From positions 1 through 59,386 of the forward strand of contig CALCCF010000082.1 of assembly GCA_937899905.1 (NCBI GenBank): a stretch of DNA of 59,386 bases. Direction: 5' to 3'. Numbering within the stretch: position 1 is the stretch's first letter; every line of letters begins with the position of its first letter. This document shows positions 18,066 through 26,802 of the stretch, piece by piece. Made by a program: the position numbers and the translations under genes. The notes beneath the pieces were generated by a model that was not told where the DNA came from, made no database searches, and saw only the letters and a list, made by a program, of their open reading frames with translations. This DNA is from an uncultured Phycisphaeraceae bacterium. Its GTDB lineage: Bacteria; Planctomycetota; Phycisphaerae; Phycisphaerales; UBA1924.

Positions 18066-18929
18066 TTACTGGTACGCAAGCGCGTACCGACGCACGGGGA
18101 TCTGGGCGTACCGCAGCACGCGGATGCCAAGGTAGAGCAGCGCGAACGCCAGCAGCAGCGTGAGCCACCCGCTGATCTGGGCCATGACGCCCGCCGATGC
18201 CGGCCACACGCTTGCGACCGCTGAAAACGGGACGAGCCGGACGATGTTGGCGACCAATGCGACGAGTGGGCTGGCGAGCACGAGGCCGATGCGCACGCTC
18301 TGCCGCAGCGGCGTGCCGTACGCGAACGCGTACGTCACCAGGCCGATGGCCGCGATCATGCGAGTTCCCGAGTTGTCGCCCAGGCTCTGCTGCGATGAGC
18401 CCACGATCAGCTCGCCGCCGTTCGCCGACGCCGCGACGCCGAATGTCTCCAGCACGCCGGCTGTGAACGCGAGCGTCCACGCACCCAGCACGTCTGCGAT
18501 GGGCAGCAGCCAAGGCATGGGCGCTGGCGCCAGGAACAGGAGCGCGACGACCGCCGGCAGCATCCGCATGATGACGCTCAGTCCGACGACCGACCAGATC
18601 GCCCCGATGACTACGCCGATGGCGCCGAGGTGCAGCGCGAGCGTGTGTCCGTTCGCGCCACCGAGCAGATACAAGAGGCCGGCCAGCGCCGCGACGATCG
18701 GCCCGATCCAAAGGCCCTGCCGACCCGCGCCACGCAAGCGTCCTCGCCGGCACAAGGCCAGCCAACCGGCTACGGCGGGTACGAGCACGATGTACCCGTT
18801 GTCTGGGTCGGCCGTGGCGCTGAGGTAGATATCGCGCCACGCGGGCCAGCACGCCGCGACGGCCAGGCCGATCGCGACCACGGCTTGCACCAGCGTCCAA
18901 CGCGTCCATGTCCGGGAAGCCGCGGTCAT
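18066..18929 (-). CDS. Exosortase/archaeosortase-like membrane protein lacking the canonical Cys
   Basis: 287 aa, about eight transmembrane helices. The ATG at 18929 overlaps the upstream stop by 4 nt. Exosortase layout is evident: DPDNGYIVLVPAVAGWLAL near the start, then SLGDNSGTRMIAAIGLV where the family has an ACSG motif, then NIVRLVPF with the conserved Arg231. The nucleophile position is Asn186, the later His position appears to be Ala250, and the only cysteines are at 27 and 60. Canonical exosortases cleave C-terminal PEP-CTERM-type signals. This copy may be non-catalytic or a variant class. Confidence 0.8.
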   Translation of the reverse strand: MTAASRTWTRWTLVQAVVAIGLAVAACWPAWRDIYLSATADPDNGYIVLVPAVAGWLALCRRGRLRGAGRQGLWIGPIVAALAGLLYLLGGANGHTLALHLGAIGVVIGAIWSVVGLSVIMRMLPAVVALLFLAPAPMPWLLPIADVLGAWTLAFTAGVLETFGVAASANGGELIVGSSQQSLGDNSGTRMIAAIGLVTYAFAYGTPLRQSVRIGLVLASPLVALVANIVRLVPFSAVASVWPASAGVMAQISGWLTLLLAFALLYLGIRVLRYAQIPVRRYALAYQ

Positions 18930-19747
18930 GCGGTGGCACCCGTCGATCGGTCGGTGAGCACTTGGCCCTTGGTCACCACGCTGCCGGGCCCGAGCACGCA
19001 ACGGGCGACGACCGCCCCCGCGCCCACGCGCGCCCCGCGTAGCACAACAGCCTCGCGCATGCGCGCCGATGCGTTGACCTCGGCCCCGCGCTCCACGATC
19101 GCAAAGGGCGCCCCCCCGTGAACCACGCCGAGCGCTTCGAGATACTGCTCGCGATCTCGCATCGGCAGTGACGCACGTTGGCCACGGCTCGCGTACGCGA
19201 CACGCACGCGGTGCGTCTGAGCGATCTTCGGCAGGCACTGCTCCTTGAAGTCGAGGTAGCCGCTGCCAGGGATTGCACGCATGGCCTCGGCCGAGACGAG
19301 CATGATGCCGGTGGGGGTACCGTCGTGCTCGGCGAGCAGCGCGACGTCGGCGTCGAGGCCCAGCAACAGGTCAACCACCTCGGTAAGCGGTTGCCTGAGC
19401 ACGCAGCCGCCCGTGGCGACAAGCATGAGCCCCTGACGCTCGCTCGCCGCGGCCCGCAGCACGCCGCCGGTGCCGAGGAACGCGACATCATCGGGCTCCA
19501 CGCTCGATCGATCGGATGGCATCGACGCGGGCTTGGAGCTGTGGCGGTCGATGAGGACGCCCAGGTCCGGGGCGGATCCGAGGTGCTCGCCGAGCCGCTC
19601 GTGGGCTGCGATCCATCGCTGGCCGACGGTCTCGTCAGCGGTCAGCGGCAGGTCGAGCACGTTGCGGCCCGCGGCCTTGAGCAACGGGGTCGCGCGCACG
19701 GCGCCGGCAAACAGCAGCATCTGCCGGATGGCGTTCGCGCCGCTCAT
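18926..19747 (-). CDS. Degenerate sugar-phosphate nucleotidyltransferase-like protein with left-handed beta-helix tail
   Basis: 273 aa from the ATG at 19747 (AAGGGCGAGG just upstream). The middle resembles an NTP-transferase fold (FLGTGGVLRAA, compare the usual PLGTAGA). The last 50 residues are hexapeptide-like (REAVVLRGARVGAGAVVARC, VLGPGSVV). The N-terminal G-x-G-T-R nucleotide-binding loop is absent, and the usual G-D metal site is replaced by VATGG, so catalysis is doubtful. It is the first gene of the four-gene exosortase operon. It might be a regulator or scaffold in polysaccharide synthesis. Confidence 0.65.
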   Translation of the reverse strand: MSGANAIRQMLLFAGAVRATPLLKAAGRNVLDLPLTADETVGQRWIAAHERLGEHLGSAPDLGVLIDRHSSKPASMPSDRSSVEPDDVAFLGTGGVLRAAASERQGLMLVATGGCVLRQPLTEVVDLLLGLDADVALLAEHDGTPTGIMLVSAEAMRAIPGSGYLDFKEQCLPKIAQTHRVRVAYASRGQRASLPMRDREQYLEALGVVHGGAPFAIVERGAEVNASARMREAVVLRGARVGAGAVVARCVLGPGSVVTKGQVLTDRSTGATA

Positions 19748-19964
19748 GCCTCGCCCTTCGCTCGAGGGCTTGTGGAATGTTGCGGCCTCGCCCGAAGGTC
19801 CCATAGCACAGCGCCCGTCCCTATCTCAACGGACCGCGCCGGACGGCCCCTGCACCGCTTCATCGGCACATCGGGGCCGCGAGTGGCGGCCGAGCCACGA
19901 TGGTATTTCGCGTCTCGGTGCCAGCCCACCGCCTCTGAAGGCCGGGTCTTCGATGTCCCAACGC

Positions 19965-21833
19965 CTAGCCCTGGACCATGCTGTACGTCAGCGGTCCGTT
20001 CGGGCCTAGATCGATGCCCAGGGCCATCCAGAGCAAGAGCATGATCGTCCACGCGATGGCGAACACGATGGTGTACGGCATCATCATCGAGATGAGCGTG
20101 CCCATGCCCGAACGGGGTGCGAACCTCTGCATGAAGACGAGGATGATGACCAGGTACGCGTTCAGCGGCGTGATGATGTTCGTGGTGCTGTCGCCAATGC
20201 GATAGGCCGCCTGGGTGAGCTCGGGGCTGATGCCCACGAACATGAGCATGGGCACGAAGATCGGCGCGAACAGCGTGTACTTGGCGCTCATGGACCCGAT
20301 AAACAGGTTGAACACCATGGTGAGCACGATGAAGGCGATCACGAGCCCGTAGTTGCTCAGCCCGCTGGTCGCGAGGTACTGGCCGCCCGCGTGTGCCATC
20401 ATGACGTCAAGGCCGCTGTAGGCCATGTACTCGATGAACTGCGCGGCGAAGAACGCCAGCACGATGATGGGCGCCATTAGCTCGATGGCCTTGATCATCA
20501 CGGCGCCGGCGTCCTTTGTGCTCTTCACGTTACCGACGACGATGCCGTACACGATGCCGGGGATGATCGACCCGATGAAGATCAACGGCGTGATGACGAG
20601 CACCCATCGTTCGAACTGCGGCGAGCGCCTCTGGAGTACAACGCCGTCAACGGTCACGAATCGGGTCAGCGTCGCGTCGGTGTAGTACCCCTCGCCCTCG
20701 ACCACGACGGCGCCTTCGGGCATCGCCGCCGGCGGATCGATCGGCTTGCCCTCGAAACGCACGACATCGGCGATGAATGAGTCGGGTTCGGGCTGCTCGA
20801 CCGTCGCGACCCCTGGGATGCTGTAGTCGTGGAGCGGCAAGTCCTTGACCAGCACCGAAGCGAAGATGAGGCCGATCACGATCGCGCCGGCGATGGCCGC
20901 GGCGATGAGGCCCTTGGTCTCGGTCGGCGAGAGGTTGTGCGCGTCGACATCGCCGGGGTCGACTGGCGCCGGTCCACCGTCAGCGACGCTCTTGCGATTC
21001 AATCGCCGCTCGACGAACCACGAGGTGGTCGCCCATCCGACGCCCGTAATGACGAACGTCGAGGCGATCATGAACCACCAGTTGCATGTCGCGGCGACCT
21101 CGTACTCGGGATCGAGTACCTGGGCGCCCTCGGTGCTCAGCGCCGCGAGCATGGGGTCAAGACCGGTGACGACGAGGTTGGCGTTAAAGCCGGCCGCGAC
21201 GCCGGCGAACACCGCGGCGATGCCGGCGAGTGGCGATCGACCGACGGCCTTGTACAGCAGCGCGGCCAACGGCGGGAGCACGACGTACCCGGCGTCGAGG
21301 CCGAAGCTGCTCATGATGCCCAGGAACAGCATCGCCGGCGTCAGGAATCGAGCCGGTACGACCTTCATGAACGCCTTGAGCCCGGCTCCGATCAGCCCGG
21401 TCTTCTCCGCGACGCCGATGCCGAGCATGCCGGTGAGCACGACGCCGAGGGGCGCGAATCCCATGAAGTTCGCGACCATGGTGCTCAGCGCCCAGTAGAG
21501 GCCCTCGCCCGTGAGCAGGCTTTGGGCCTTGAGGATCTCCCCCGTGGGCACGAGCTCGGTCGTCGCGCTACCGGTCTCGGGGTCGACGGCCTCCTGCAGC
21601 GACTTCACCTCGACCGACCAGCCCTGCGAAAAGGCGATGTGGCTCATGATCATCACCACGATCGCGCCGAGCAGGAACAGCGTGGCCGCGTCGGGCAACT
21701 TGTTGCCCAGCCACTCGATGCCGTCGAGCAGGCCCTTGCGGCCCTTGAGCAACTCGGGCTCGCTCATGGGCGCACCGACCGGCGGGTCATTCGGCTGATC
21801 GTTCGATTTCGGCGGCGTGCTGCTGGGGTCCAT
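19965..21833 (-). CDS. AbgT-family transporter
   Basis: 622 aa from the ATG at 21833 with GGGAG upstream. Polytopic membrane protein with AbgT features: WLGNKLPDAATLFLLGAI near the start, PLGVVLTGMLGIGVAEKTGL, FNANLVVTGLDPMLA, and the C-terminal YRIGDSTTNIITPLN and SAKYTLFAPIFVPMLM. AbgT proteins move p-aminobenzoyl-glutamate or export sulfonamide-like compounds; substrate here is unknown. It carries a roughly 80-residue soluble loop between two central helices (DLPLHDYSIPG to QFERWV). Single-gene unit. Confidence 0.88.
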   Translation of the reverse strand: MDPSSTPPKSNDQPNDPPVGAPMSEPELLKGRKGLLDGIEWLGNKLPDAATLFLLGAIVVMIMSHIAFSQGWSVEVKSLQEAVDPETGSATTELVPTGEILKAQSLLTGEGLYWALSTMVANFMGFAPLGVVLTGMLGIGVAEKTGLIGAGLKAFMKVVPARFLTPAMLFLGIMSSFGLDAGYVVLPPLAALLYKAVGRSPLAGIAAVFAGVAAGFNANLVVTGLDPMLAALSTEGAQVLDPEYEVAATCNWWFMIASTFVITGVGWATTSWFVERRLNRKSVADGGPAPVDPGDVDAHNLSPTETKGLIAAAIAGAIVIGLIFASVLVKDLPLHDYSIPGVATVEQPEPDSFIADVVRFEGKPIDPPAAMPEGAVVVEGEGYYTDATLTRFVTVDGVVLQRRSPQFERWVLVITPLIFIGSIIPGIVYGIVVGNVKSTKDAGAVMIKAIELMAPIIVLAFFAAQFIEYMAYSGLDVMMAHAGGQYLATSGLSNYGLVIAFIVLTMVFNLFIGSMSAKYTLFAPIFVPMLMFVGISPELTQAAYRIGDSTTNIITPLNAYLVIILVFMQRFAPRSGMGTLISMMMPYTIVFAIAWTIMLLLWMALGIDLGPNGPLTYSMVQG

Positions 21834-21925
21834 GGCGTCTCCCACGGGTCTGTGAACCGCCAGCAACCTACCCCCGCCCGCCGAGCGAAGCAACCCCTAG
21901 GCTCGGCTGGACTTGGGGGTAGAGC

Positions 21926-22924
21926 TTGAGCCAGCCACCGTTTCTCAACCTGGAAATCGACCGTGCCAATGCCGGCGTGGTGCTCTTGGGCGTGCCGTTC
22001 GACGCGACAACCAGCTATCGCCCCGGAACGGCGATGGGGCCGGCCGCGATTCTGGAAGCCTCTGCCCAGATCGATCTGGAGGACACGAGGCTCGGCCGCA
22101 TCAGCGACCGCGGCATCTTGATGGAGCCGATCGAGCCCTGGATAGCGGAACTCTCGGCGGCCGTGCGGCCCGATGCCGAGCCGATGATCGAGACCGAGGG
22201 AGAGCCGCCCTTTGACGAGTCTGCACGCGATCGGGTGGATGCCGCGTGCGAGCGTGTCCGCGATCACGTGCGACAGAAGGTCGCCGATGTCCTGGCCGAG
22301 GGTCGCACGCCGGGTGTCGTCGGCGGTGAGCACGGCGTCAGCCAAGGTTCGATCGAGGCGAGCGCGGCCCACGCGGGTGAGATCGGCATCCTCCAGATCG
22401 ACGCGCATATGGACTTGCGCGAGGCGTACTGCGGCCTGCGCCACAGCCACGCCTCGGTCATGCGCAACGCGCTGACTTTGGTCCCCGGCGTGACGGCGCT
22501 GGCTCAGGTCGGTATCCGTGACTACTGCCGCGAAGAACGCGAGTTTGCTCAAGCGAGCCAGGCATCGCTCGGCAAGCCGGTCACAACGATCTTCGGAGAG
22601 GACATCGCCGACGCGGGCGGCGAGCCGGGCCGATTCCTCGATCTCGTCGAGCGGGCCTTGCACGCGTTGCCGCCGACGATCTACGTGAGCTTCGACATCG
22701 ATGCGCTCGAGGTGTACCTCTGCCCAAACACGGGAACGCCGGTGCCCGGCGGGCTGAGCTTTCAGCAAGCCGGTGCGATCATCAGGGCGATCATCGACTG
22801 CGGCAAGCAGGTAATTGGCTTCGATCTCGTCGAGGTCGCACCGGATCCTGATCGGAATGTGCGTTCGATCGATGCGATCGTGGGTGCGAGGGTGTTGTAC
22901 AAGCTCTGCGCGCTGGGCGCGTAA
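21926..22924 (+). CDS. Ureohydrolase (agmatinase/arginase family)
   Basis: 332 aa. A TTG start at 21926 is proposed because GGGGGT lies upstream and no other start precedes the conserved VVLLGVPFDATTSYRPG. All six binuclear-metal ligands are visible: His in VVGGEHG, DAHMD (Asp, His, Asp), and SFDIDAL (two Asp). NTGTPVPGGL follows, as in family members. GGEH replaces the usual GGDH. The family hydrolyses guanidino compounds to urea; the exact substrate (agmatine, guanidinobutyrate or other) cannot be told. Confidence 0.85.
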   Translation: MSQPPFLNLEIDRANAGVVLLGVPFDATTSYRPGTAMGPAAILEASAQIDLEDTRLGRISDRGILMEPIEPWIAELSAAVRPDAEPMIETEGEPPFDESARDRVDAACERVRDHVRQKVADVLAEGRTPGVVGGEHGVSQGSIEASAAHAGEIGILQIDAHMDLREAYCGLRHSHASVMRNALTLVPGVTALAQVGIRDYCREEREFAQASQASLGKPVTTIFGEDIADAGGEPGRFLDLVERALHALPPTIYVSFDIDALEVYLCPNTGTPVPGGLSFQQAGAIIRAIIDCGKQVIGFDLVEVAPDPDRNVRSIDAIVGARVLYKLCALGA

Positions 22925-22950
22925 AAGAGGCCGCTCTTCCGAACGGCCTC
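22923..22950 (-). terminator. Rho-independent terminator of atpC
   Basis: Inverted repeat GAGGCCG (22927-22933) and CGGCCTC (22944-22950), with four A at 22923-22926 that read as U on the minus-strand transcript, located 17 bp past the atpC stop codon. It also abuts the end of the convergent ureohydrolase gene. Confidence 0.75.
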
Positions 22951-22966
22951 GTCGGATCGGGTTTGT

Positions 22967-23398
22967 TCAGCCGCGGTCGCGCTCGCGGATCATCTTGAGC
23001 TGGAGCGTGGCCCGTTCCATCTGGCGGGTGATGCGCTCCTGCTCGGCGACGGGGTCGGGGTGGTCCTTGGGCACGCGGCGGGCCTCGGCCTCGGCCAGCT
23101 CGGCCTTGGCGTCCTGCTCGCTCAGCTCGGCCGGAGTCTTCGCGCTGCTGGCCAGCACGCGGATGGTGTTGTTCGAGACCTGCACGAAGCCGTCCTCGAC
23201 GAGGTAGATCTCTTCGTTGCGTTCGTTGGTCTTTAGGCTCAGCACACCGAGGCCCAGCTTGGCGACGATCGGCGCTCGGCCGGGCAGCACACCGAACTGG
23301 CCGTCGTGTGCCGGCACCGAGGCGTACTTCACGGGCTTGTCGGCCAGGATGCCGTCGGGGGTGATCAGCTTGCACGTGAGTGTGGCGGTGTCGCTCAT
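22967..23398 (-). CDS. atpC: F1Fo ATP synthase epsilon subunit
   Basis: 143 aa. The N-terminal beta-sandwich is typical (LTCKLITPDGILADKPV, PAHDGQFGVLPGRAPIVAKLG, YLVEDGFVQVSNN), followed by the helical hairpin rich in Ala, Glu and Arg. Epsilon is the rotor-stalk subunit that couples F1 to the c-ring and inhibits ATP hydrolysis. No other ATP synthase gene is in the window: upstream is a divergent permease and downstream a terminator, so this is a stand-alone atpC. Confidence 0.92.
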   Translation of the reverse strand: MSDTATLTCKLITPDGILADKPVKYASVPAHDGQFGVLPGRAPIVAKLGLGVLSLKTNERNEEIYLVEDGFVQVSNNTIRVLASSAKTPAELSEQDAKAELAEAEARRVPKDHPDPVAEQERITRQMERATLQLKMIRERDRG

Positions 23399-23497
23399 GG
23401 GGCTCGCGGGCTCCAGATAGTGGCAAAAAGCGTGCGGTCGCCGGCTTCAGAAACACATCCATGCCGGGGCCGCCATGGTAGCGCCATACGCTGGGCC

Positions 23498-24445
23498 ATG
23501 CCCGCCCGGATCGGCCTGGTGCTATTGCTCGTGCTGATGCTGCTGGGCCTGATCCTGCGGCTGGTGATCGAGCCGGGAGGCCGCCTGGGCCTTCCCGGGG
23601 ACGGCGTGATCTGGGGCATCCGGCTGGATCGGGCGATCGCGGCCATCATCGTTGGCGTGGCGCTCGGGGCCGCTGGCGTGGCCCTCCAGGCGATGCTGCG
23701 GAACCCGCTGGCCTCGCCGGATCTCCTGGGCATGTCGGCCGGGGCGGTTCTCGCTGTCACGTTGGGGCGTGCGCTTGGGATTGGCGTTCCCGACGGCGCG
23801 GCGGCTCTGGTTGGTGCGATCGGGGCCCTTGGGCTGGTGTTGCTGCTGGGCCGCCGTCGAGGTCAGATTGAGCCGGTGACGCTCATCCTGGTGGGTGTGG
23901 CGCTCGCGATCGGGCTGGGCTCGCTCGCGAGTGCTGTGCGCGCGTTGCTGCCGCCGAGCGCGCGGCCCGAGGGCGCTTGGATGTTCGGCACGCTCTCCGA
24001 TGGACTGACCACGCCCCGCCTTGCGCTTGCGGGTGCGGTGGCGATTGCCGGTGTGGTCTGGATCGCCGCGCGCGGTCGCGGACTTGATGCCGCTGCGATG
24101 GGTGAAGACGAGGCTCTGAGCACCGGCGTGCCGTTGCGCCGCTTGCGGCTCGAGATGCTGCTCGTGGCGGGCGGACTGACGGCGGTCGCCGTCGTGCTCG
24201 CGGGGCCGATCGCGTTCCTCGGCTTGGTGTGCCCGCACCTCGTGCGACTGGTCATCGGGCCGCGCCACGGCACGCTGGTCATCGGCGCCGCAATGGCGGG
24301 GGCGACGCTCATGCTGCTGAGCGACAGCGTGGTTCGCGTCGTTCCGCTCGAGACGGGACGTTTGCCCACTGGAGTTGTGGTGGCCGTCCTGGCCGCGCCG
24401 GCGCTCATCGTCATCCTGCGTTCGCAGGTCAGCCGGCCGATCTAG
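23498..24445 (+). CDS. FecCD/BtuC-family ABC transporter permease
   Basis: 315 aa from the ATG at 23498. Multi-helix membrane protein with family hallmarks: RLDRAIAAIIVGVALGAAGV, MLRNPLASPDLLGMSAGA, and IAFLGLVCPHLVRLVIGPRH, followed by a C-terminal LETGRLPTGVVVAVLAAPAL. These permeases import iron-siderophore, heme or cobalamin with an ATPase and a binding protein. Neither partner is in the window, so this is an orphan subunit whose substrate cannot be assigned. Confidence 0.88.
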   Translation: MPARIGLVLLLVLMLLGLILRLVIEPGGRLGLPGDGVIWGIRLDRAIAAIIVGVALGAAGVALQAMLRNPLASPDLLGMSAGAVLAVTLGRALGIGVPDGAAALVGAIGALGLVLLLGRRRGQIEPVTLILVGVALAIGLGSLASAVRALLPPSARPEGAWMFGTLSDGLTTPRLALAGAVAIAGVVWIAARGRGLDAAAMGEDEALSTGVPLRRLRLEMLLVAGGLTAVAVVLAGPIAFLGLVCPHLVRLVIGPRHGTLVIGAAMAGATLMLLSDSVVRVVPLETGRLPTGVVVAVLAAPALIVILRSQVSRPI

Positions 24446-25132
24446 TCAAGCGAGCAGGTCGAGGCTCGGCGCGGCGGCGGTCATCTCGTCGGCCCGGCGA
24501 TCCTGGCGCAGCATCTCGGAATTCGCCAGATCGCTGACGATCGACCACACCTCCGCCCCCAGATCTCCGGGCGACAGCACGCTGATCACGGAGCCGCGGT
24601 CGCTGCTGGTGTCGGGATCAACCTGCCCGGTCGCCGGGCCGGCCTCCCCGACGGGAACGGTCTCCGCCTTCGGGCGCTCGCTGGTCGACCTGAGGCTCTT
24701 CTCGGCGATCGCCTGGCGAGCCGCGGCCTCCATGCGAGAGGCCTTGGCGGCTACCGATCGATCCGTGCTGCTGGGGTCGGCGGGCGCGAGCGCCGCACGA
24801 CGGATGGCCTGCGCCTTTTGTACCGTTTCCTCGGGCGTGCGGCCCGGGGAGCTATCGATCTGCACCGATCCCGCGACCGCGTAGCGCTTGCCGTCCGGGC
24901 CGGTCTCGTACGTGTAGTTGGGGCCCCCGCGGAACAGCGGACCTGCGGCTGCCTTATGGGCTTCCTCGTGCCGCTTGACGCGTGCGTCGGTCTGCTTCAG
25001 CTCGTCCAGCTTGCGCTGTTCTGAGTCGCTGAGCTGGCTCTCGCTCGAGGCGGAGCGAGCGACACCAGTGACGCTCGGACGTTCGAACGCGTTCGGTCGG
25101 CTGCTCGTGCTGGGTTCCGTTGCGGGAATCAT
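24446..25132 (-). CDS. SprA-related putative metalloprotease with HExxH
   Basis: 228 aa if started at the ATG at 25132; the start is uncertain because the upstream site is weak. The core reads DARVKRHEEAHKAAAG, with HEEAH as a zinc-type HExxH, then YTYETGPDGKRYAVAGSVQID, which is the signature of the SprA-related family. A Ser/Pro-rich N-terminus precedes it and an Ala-rich helix plus acidic tail follows. No signal peptide was seen with this start. Function and substrates are unknown for the family. It lies downstream of rpmE, separated by a strong terminator. Confidence 0.75.
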   Translation of the reverse strand: MIPATEPSTSSRPNAFERPSVTGVARSASSESQLSDSEQRKLDELKQTDARVKRHEEAHKAAAGPLFRGGPNYTYETGPDGKRYAVAGSVQIDSSPGRTPEETVQKAQAIRRAALAPADPSSTDRSVAAKASRMEAAARQAIAEKSLRSTSERPKAETVPVGEAGPATGQVDPDTSSDRGSVISVLSPGDLGAEVWSIVSDLANSEMLRQDRRADEMTAAAPSLDLLA

Positions 25133-25276
25133 GGAGCTACCCGCACTGAAGATCGGCTGATTCGTCCCGGCAATAGATGGCTTGAGCGAATTCCTGGGGG
25201 TGTTCTGTGGATAGCCGGCCCCCGCGACGGTCTGTGCGGGCGCATCGGGTCCGAGTAGAACGTCGGCTAAGACCGA

Positions 25277-25308
25277 AAACAAAAACCGCGTGGATGCGAT
25301 CCACGCGG
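25277..25308 (-). terminator. Rho-independent terminator of rpmE
   Basis: Perfect 10-bp inverted repeat CCGCGTGGAT (25286-25295) and ATCCACGCGG (25299-25308) with a 3-nt loop, followed on the minus-strand transcript by a U-rich run (25277-25285). It is 30 bp past the rpmE stop codon and the best terminator in the window. Confidence 0.92.
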
Positions 25309-25337
25309 CTGAGACGTATTCCGGATGGCGAAAGGCC

Positions 25338-25568
25338 TTAGCCCTTCTTCTTGTCCTTGGCGAAGTAGTTGCCGCCGAACTTCCGCTGGAACTTCTCGAC
25401 GCGGCCGGCCGCATCGACGAAGGCCTGCTTACCCGTAAAGAACGGGTGCGAGCCCGACCAGACTTCCACGTGCATCTCGGGCACGGTCGCGCCGACGGTC
25501 ATCACGACCTCGCCGTTGTGGTAGACCTTGCAGTTTGGGTAGTACTTGGGGTGCGTGTCCTGCTTCAT
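25338..25568 (-). CDS. rpmE: 50S ribosomal protein L31
   Basis: 76 aa. Begins MKQDTHPKYYPNCKVYHNG and contains VEVWSGSHPFFTGKQ and RVEKFQRKFG, which is L31. Only one cysteine is present, so the zinc ribbon of C-plus L31 is missing and this is a zinc-independent form. The start at 25568 was chosen at the conserved M-K-x-D. It is followed by a strong terminator. Confidence 0.93.
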   Translation of the reverse strand: MKQDTHPKYYPNCKVYHNGEVVMTVGATVPEMHVEVWSGSHPFFTGKQAFVDAAGRVEKFQRKFGGNYFAKDKKKG

Positions 25569-25688
25569 GGCCGGCTCCGGTGCGACTCGGGTCAAAAGTC
25601 GGGCTGGGAGTATACGCGGCGGATCGCCTCCGGCCAAGGGTGGCCAAGACAGCGGTTTGGGCTGAGATCTGGGCGCTTGAATTCCGCC

Positions 25689-26126
25689 TCAGGCCGCGTC
25701 GCTGGCCGAATCGATGTTGGCCCGGTTGAGCAGCCACCGCATGACGTCCCGGGTCGTCACGATGCCGATCAGGCGGCCCGACTGCTCGACCACAGGAAGG
25801 GCCGAGACCCGCTGGTTGAGCATAAGGATGGCGGCCCGCTCGGCCTTTTCGGCGGGCGAGGCGGTCTGGGGGGTCCGGGTCATGATCTGGTGGGCCCGGC
25901 GCCTCAGGCTGTTTGCGTCGGCCGTGCGCTCGTTGATGGTCCCCGCGAACGGGCTGACGTTGGCCAGGACGTCTCGATCGGAGATGATGCCCACGAGTTC
26001 GCCCTCATCGCCGATGATCGGGATGTGCCGGAAGCGAAACCTCGTGAACAGACCGCGCACATGCTCGAGGTCGTCGTCCATGGTCGCGGTGATGAGCTCA
26101 CTGGTCATGATGTCTTCGATGCGCAT
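25689..26126 (-). CDS. CBS-domain-pair protein
   Basis: 145 aa made almost entirely of two CBS motifs: IEDIMTSELITATMDDDLEH with HIPIIGDEGELVGIISDRDV, and HQIMTRTPQTASP with ALPVVEQSGRLIGIVTTRDV. CBS pairs bind adenosyl ligands and act as energy or ligand sensors, usually attached to or partnering other proteins. No fused effector domain is present, so its target is unknown. Confidence 0.88.
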   Translation of the reverse strand: MRIEDIMTSELITATMDDDLEHVRGLFTRFRFRHIPIIGDEGELVGIISDRDVLANVSPFAGTINERTADANSLRRRAHQIMTRTPQTASPAEKAERAAILMLNQRVSALPVVEQSGRLIGIVTTRDVMRWLLNRANIDSASDAA

Positions 26127-26211
26127 CGGCGTGCCTCCGAGGGACGTCTGACACCCTCGCCTGGGATATCGGCTGTTGTGGGGCCCGAGCGCAGCTTCGC
26201 TACAGTGGCCG

Positions 26212-26802
26212 ATGCCCGATGTTCCTGCTGATCAGCCCGGAGTGGGCCCCGATAACCGGCCCGCCGGCCCCGAGAGCATCCACGCGCCTTGGCGATTCCA
26301 GTACCTCGAGTCTCTCGGCGAAGACGGCCCGCCGGCCAAGACCGCCCACGGCAGCGCGGCCACGTTCCTGGCGGCATACTGGGCAAGCCCCGATAAGGAC
26401 GAGGCCAACCACGTCATTGCGCGCACGGCCAAGGGCATGATCATGCTCAACGCGTTTCCGTACTCCAACGGGCACCTGCTCGTGGCGCTGGGTGAAGGGC
26501 GTCCGAGGCTGCTCGACTACGAGCCCGAGGACCGCGCGCACCTTTGGATGCTGGTCGAACTGGCCTGCGACCTGGCCGAGCGGACGCTCGAGTGCCAGGG
26601 CATGAACGTCGGGATTAATCAAGGGCGCGCGGCGGGTGCCGGCGTGCCGAGCCACCTGCACGTGCACGTGGTGCCGCGCTGGACCGGCGACACCAATTTC
26701 ATTACGACGGTTGGGCAGGTGCGCGTTGTGCCGCAGGCGCTGGACGACATGGCCCGGCGCTACCGCGACGCGTGGAGCTCGATGAAAGCGGGGATTGGCT
26801 AG
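26212..26802 (+). CDS. HIT-family hydrolase/phosphorylase (Ap4A phosphorylase-like)
   Basis: 196 aa from the ATG at 26212. Contains APWRFQYLES near the N-terminus, KGMIMLNAFPYSNGHLLVAL, and the triad motif HLHVHVVPRWTGDTNFIT, which closely resembles the mycobacterial Ap4A phosphorylase subgroup of HIT proteins. The expected role is nucleotide or dinucleoside polyphosphate hydrolysis in the cytoplasm. Convergent with the PilZ gene, sharing 4 nt. Confidence 0.85.
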   Translation: MPDVPADQPGVGPDNRPAGPESIHAPWRFQYLESLGEDGPPAKTAHGSAATFLAAYWASPDKDEANHVIARTAKGMIMLNAFPYSNGHLLVALGEGRPRLLDYEPEDRAHLWMLVELACDLAERTLECQGMNVGINQGRAAGAGVPSHLHVHVVPRWTGDTNFITTVGQVRVVPQALDDMARRYRDAWSSMKAGIG

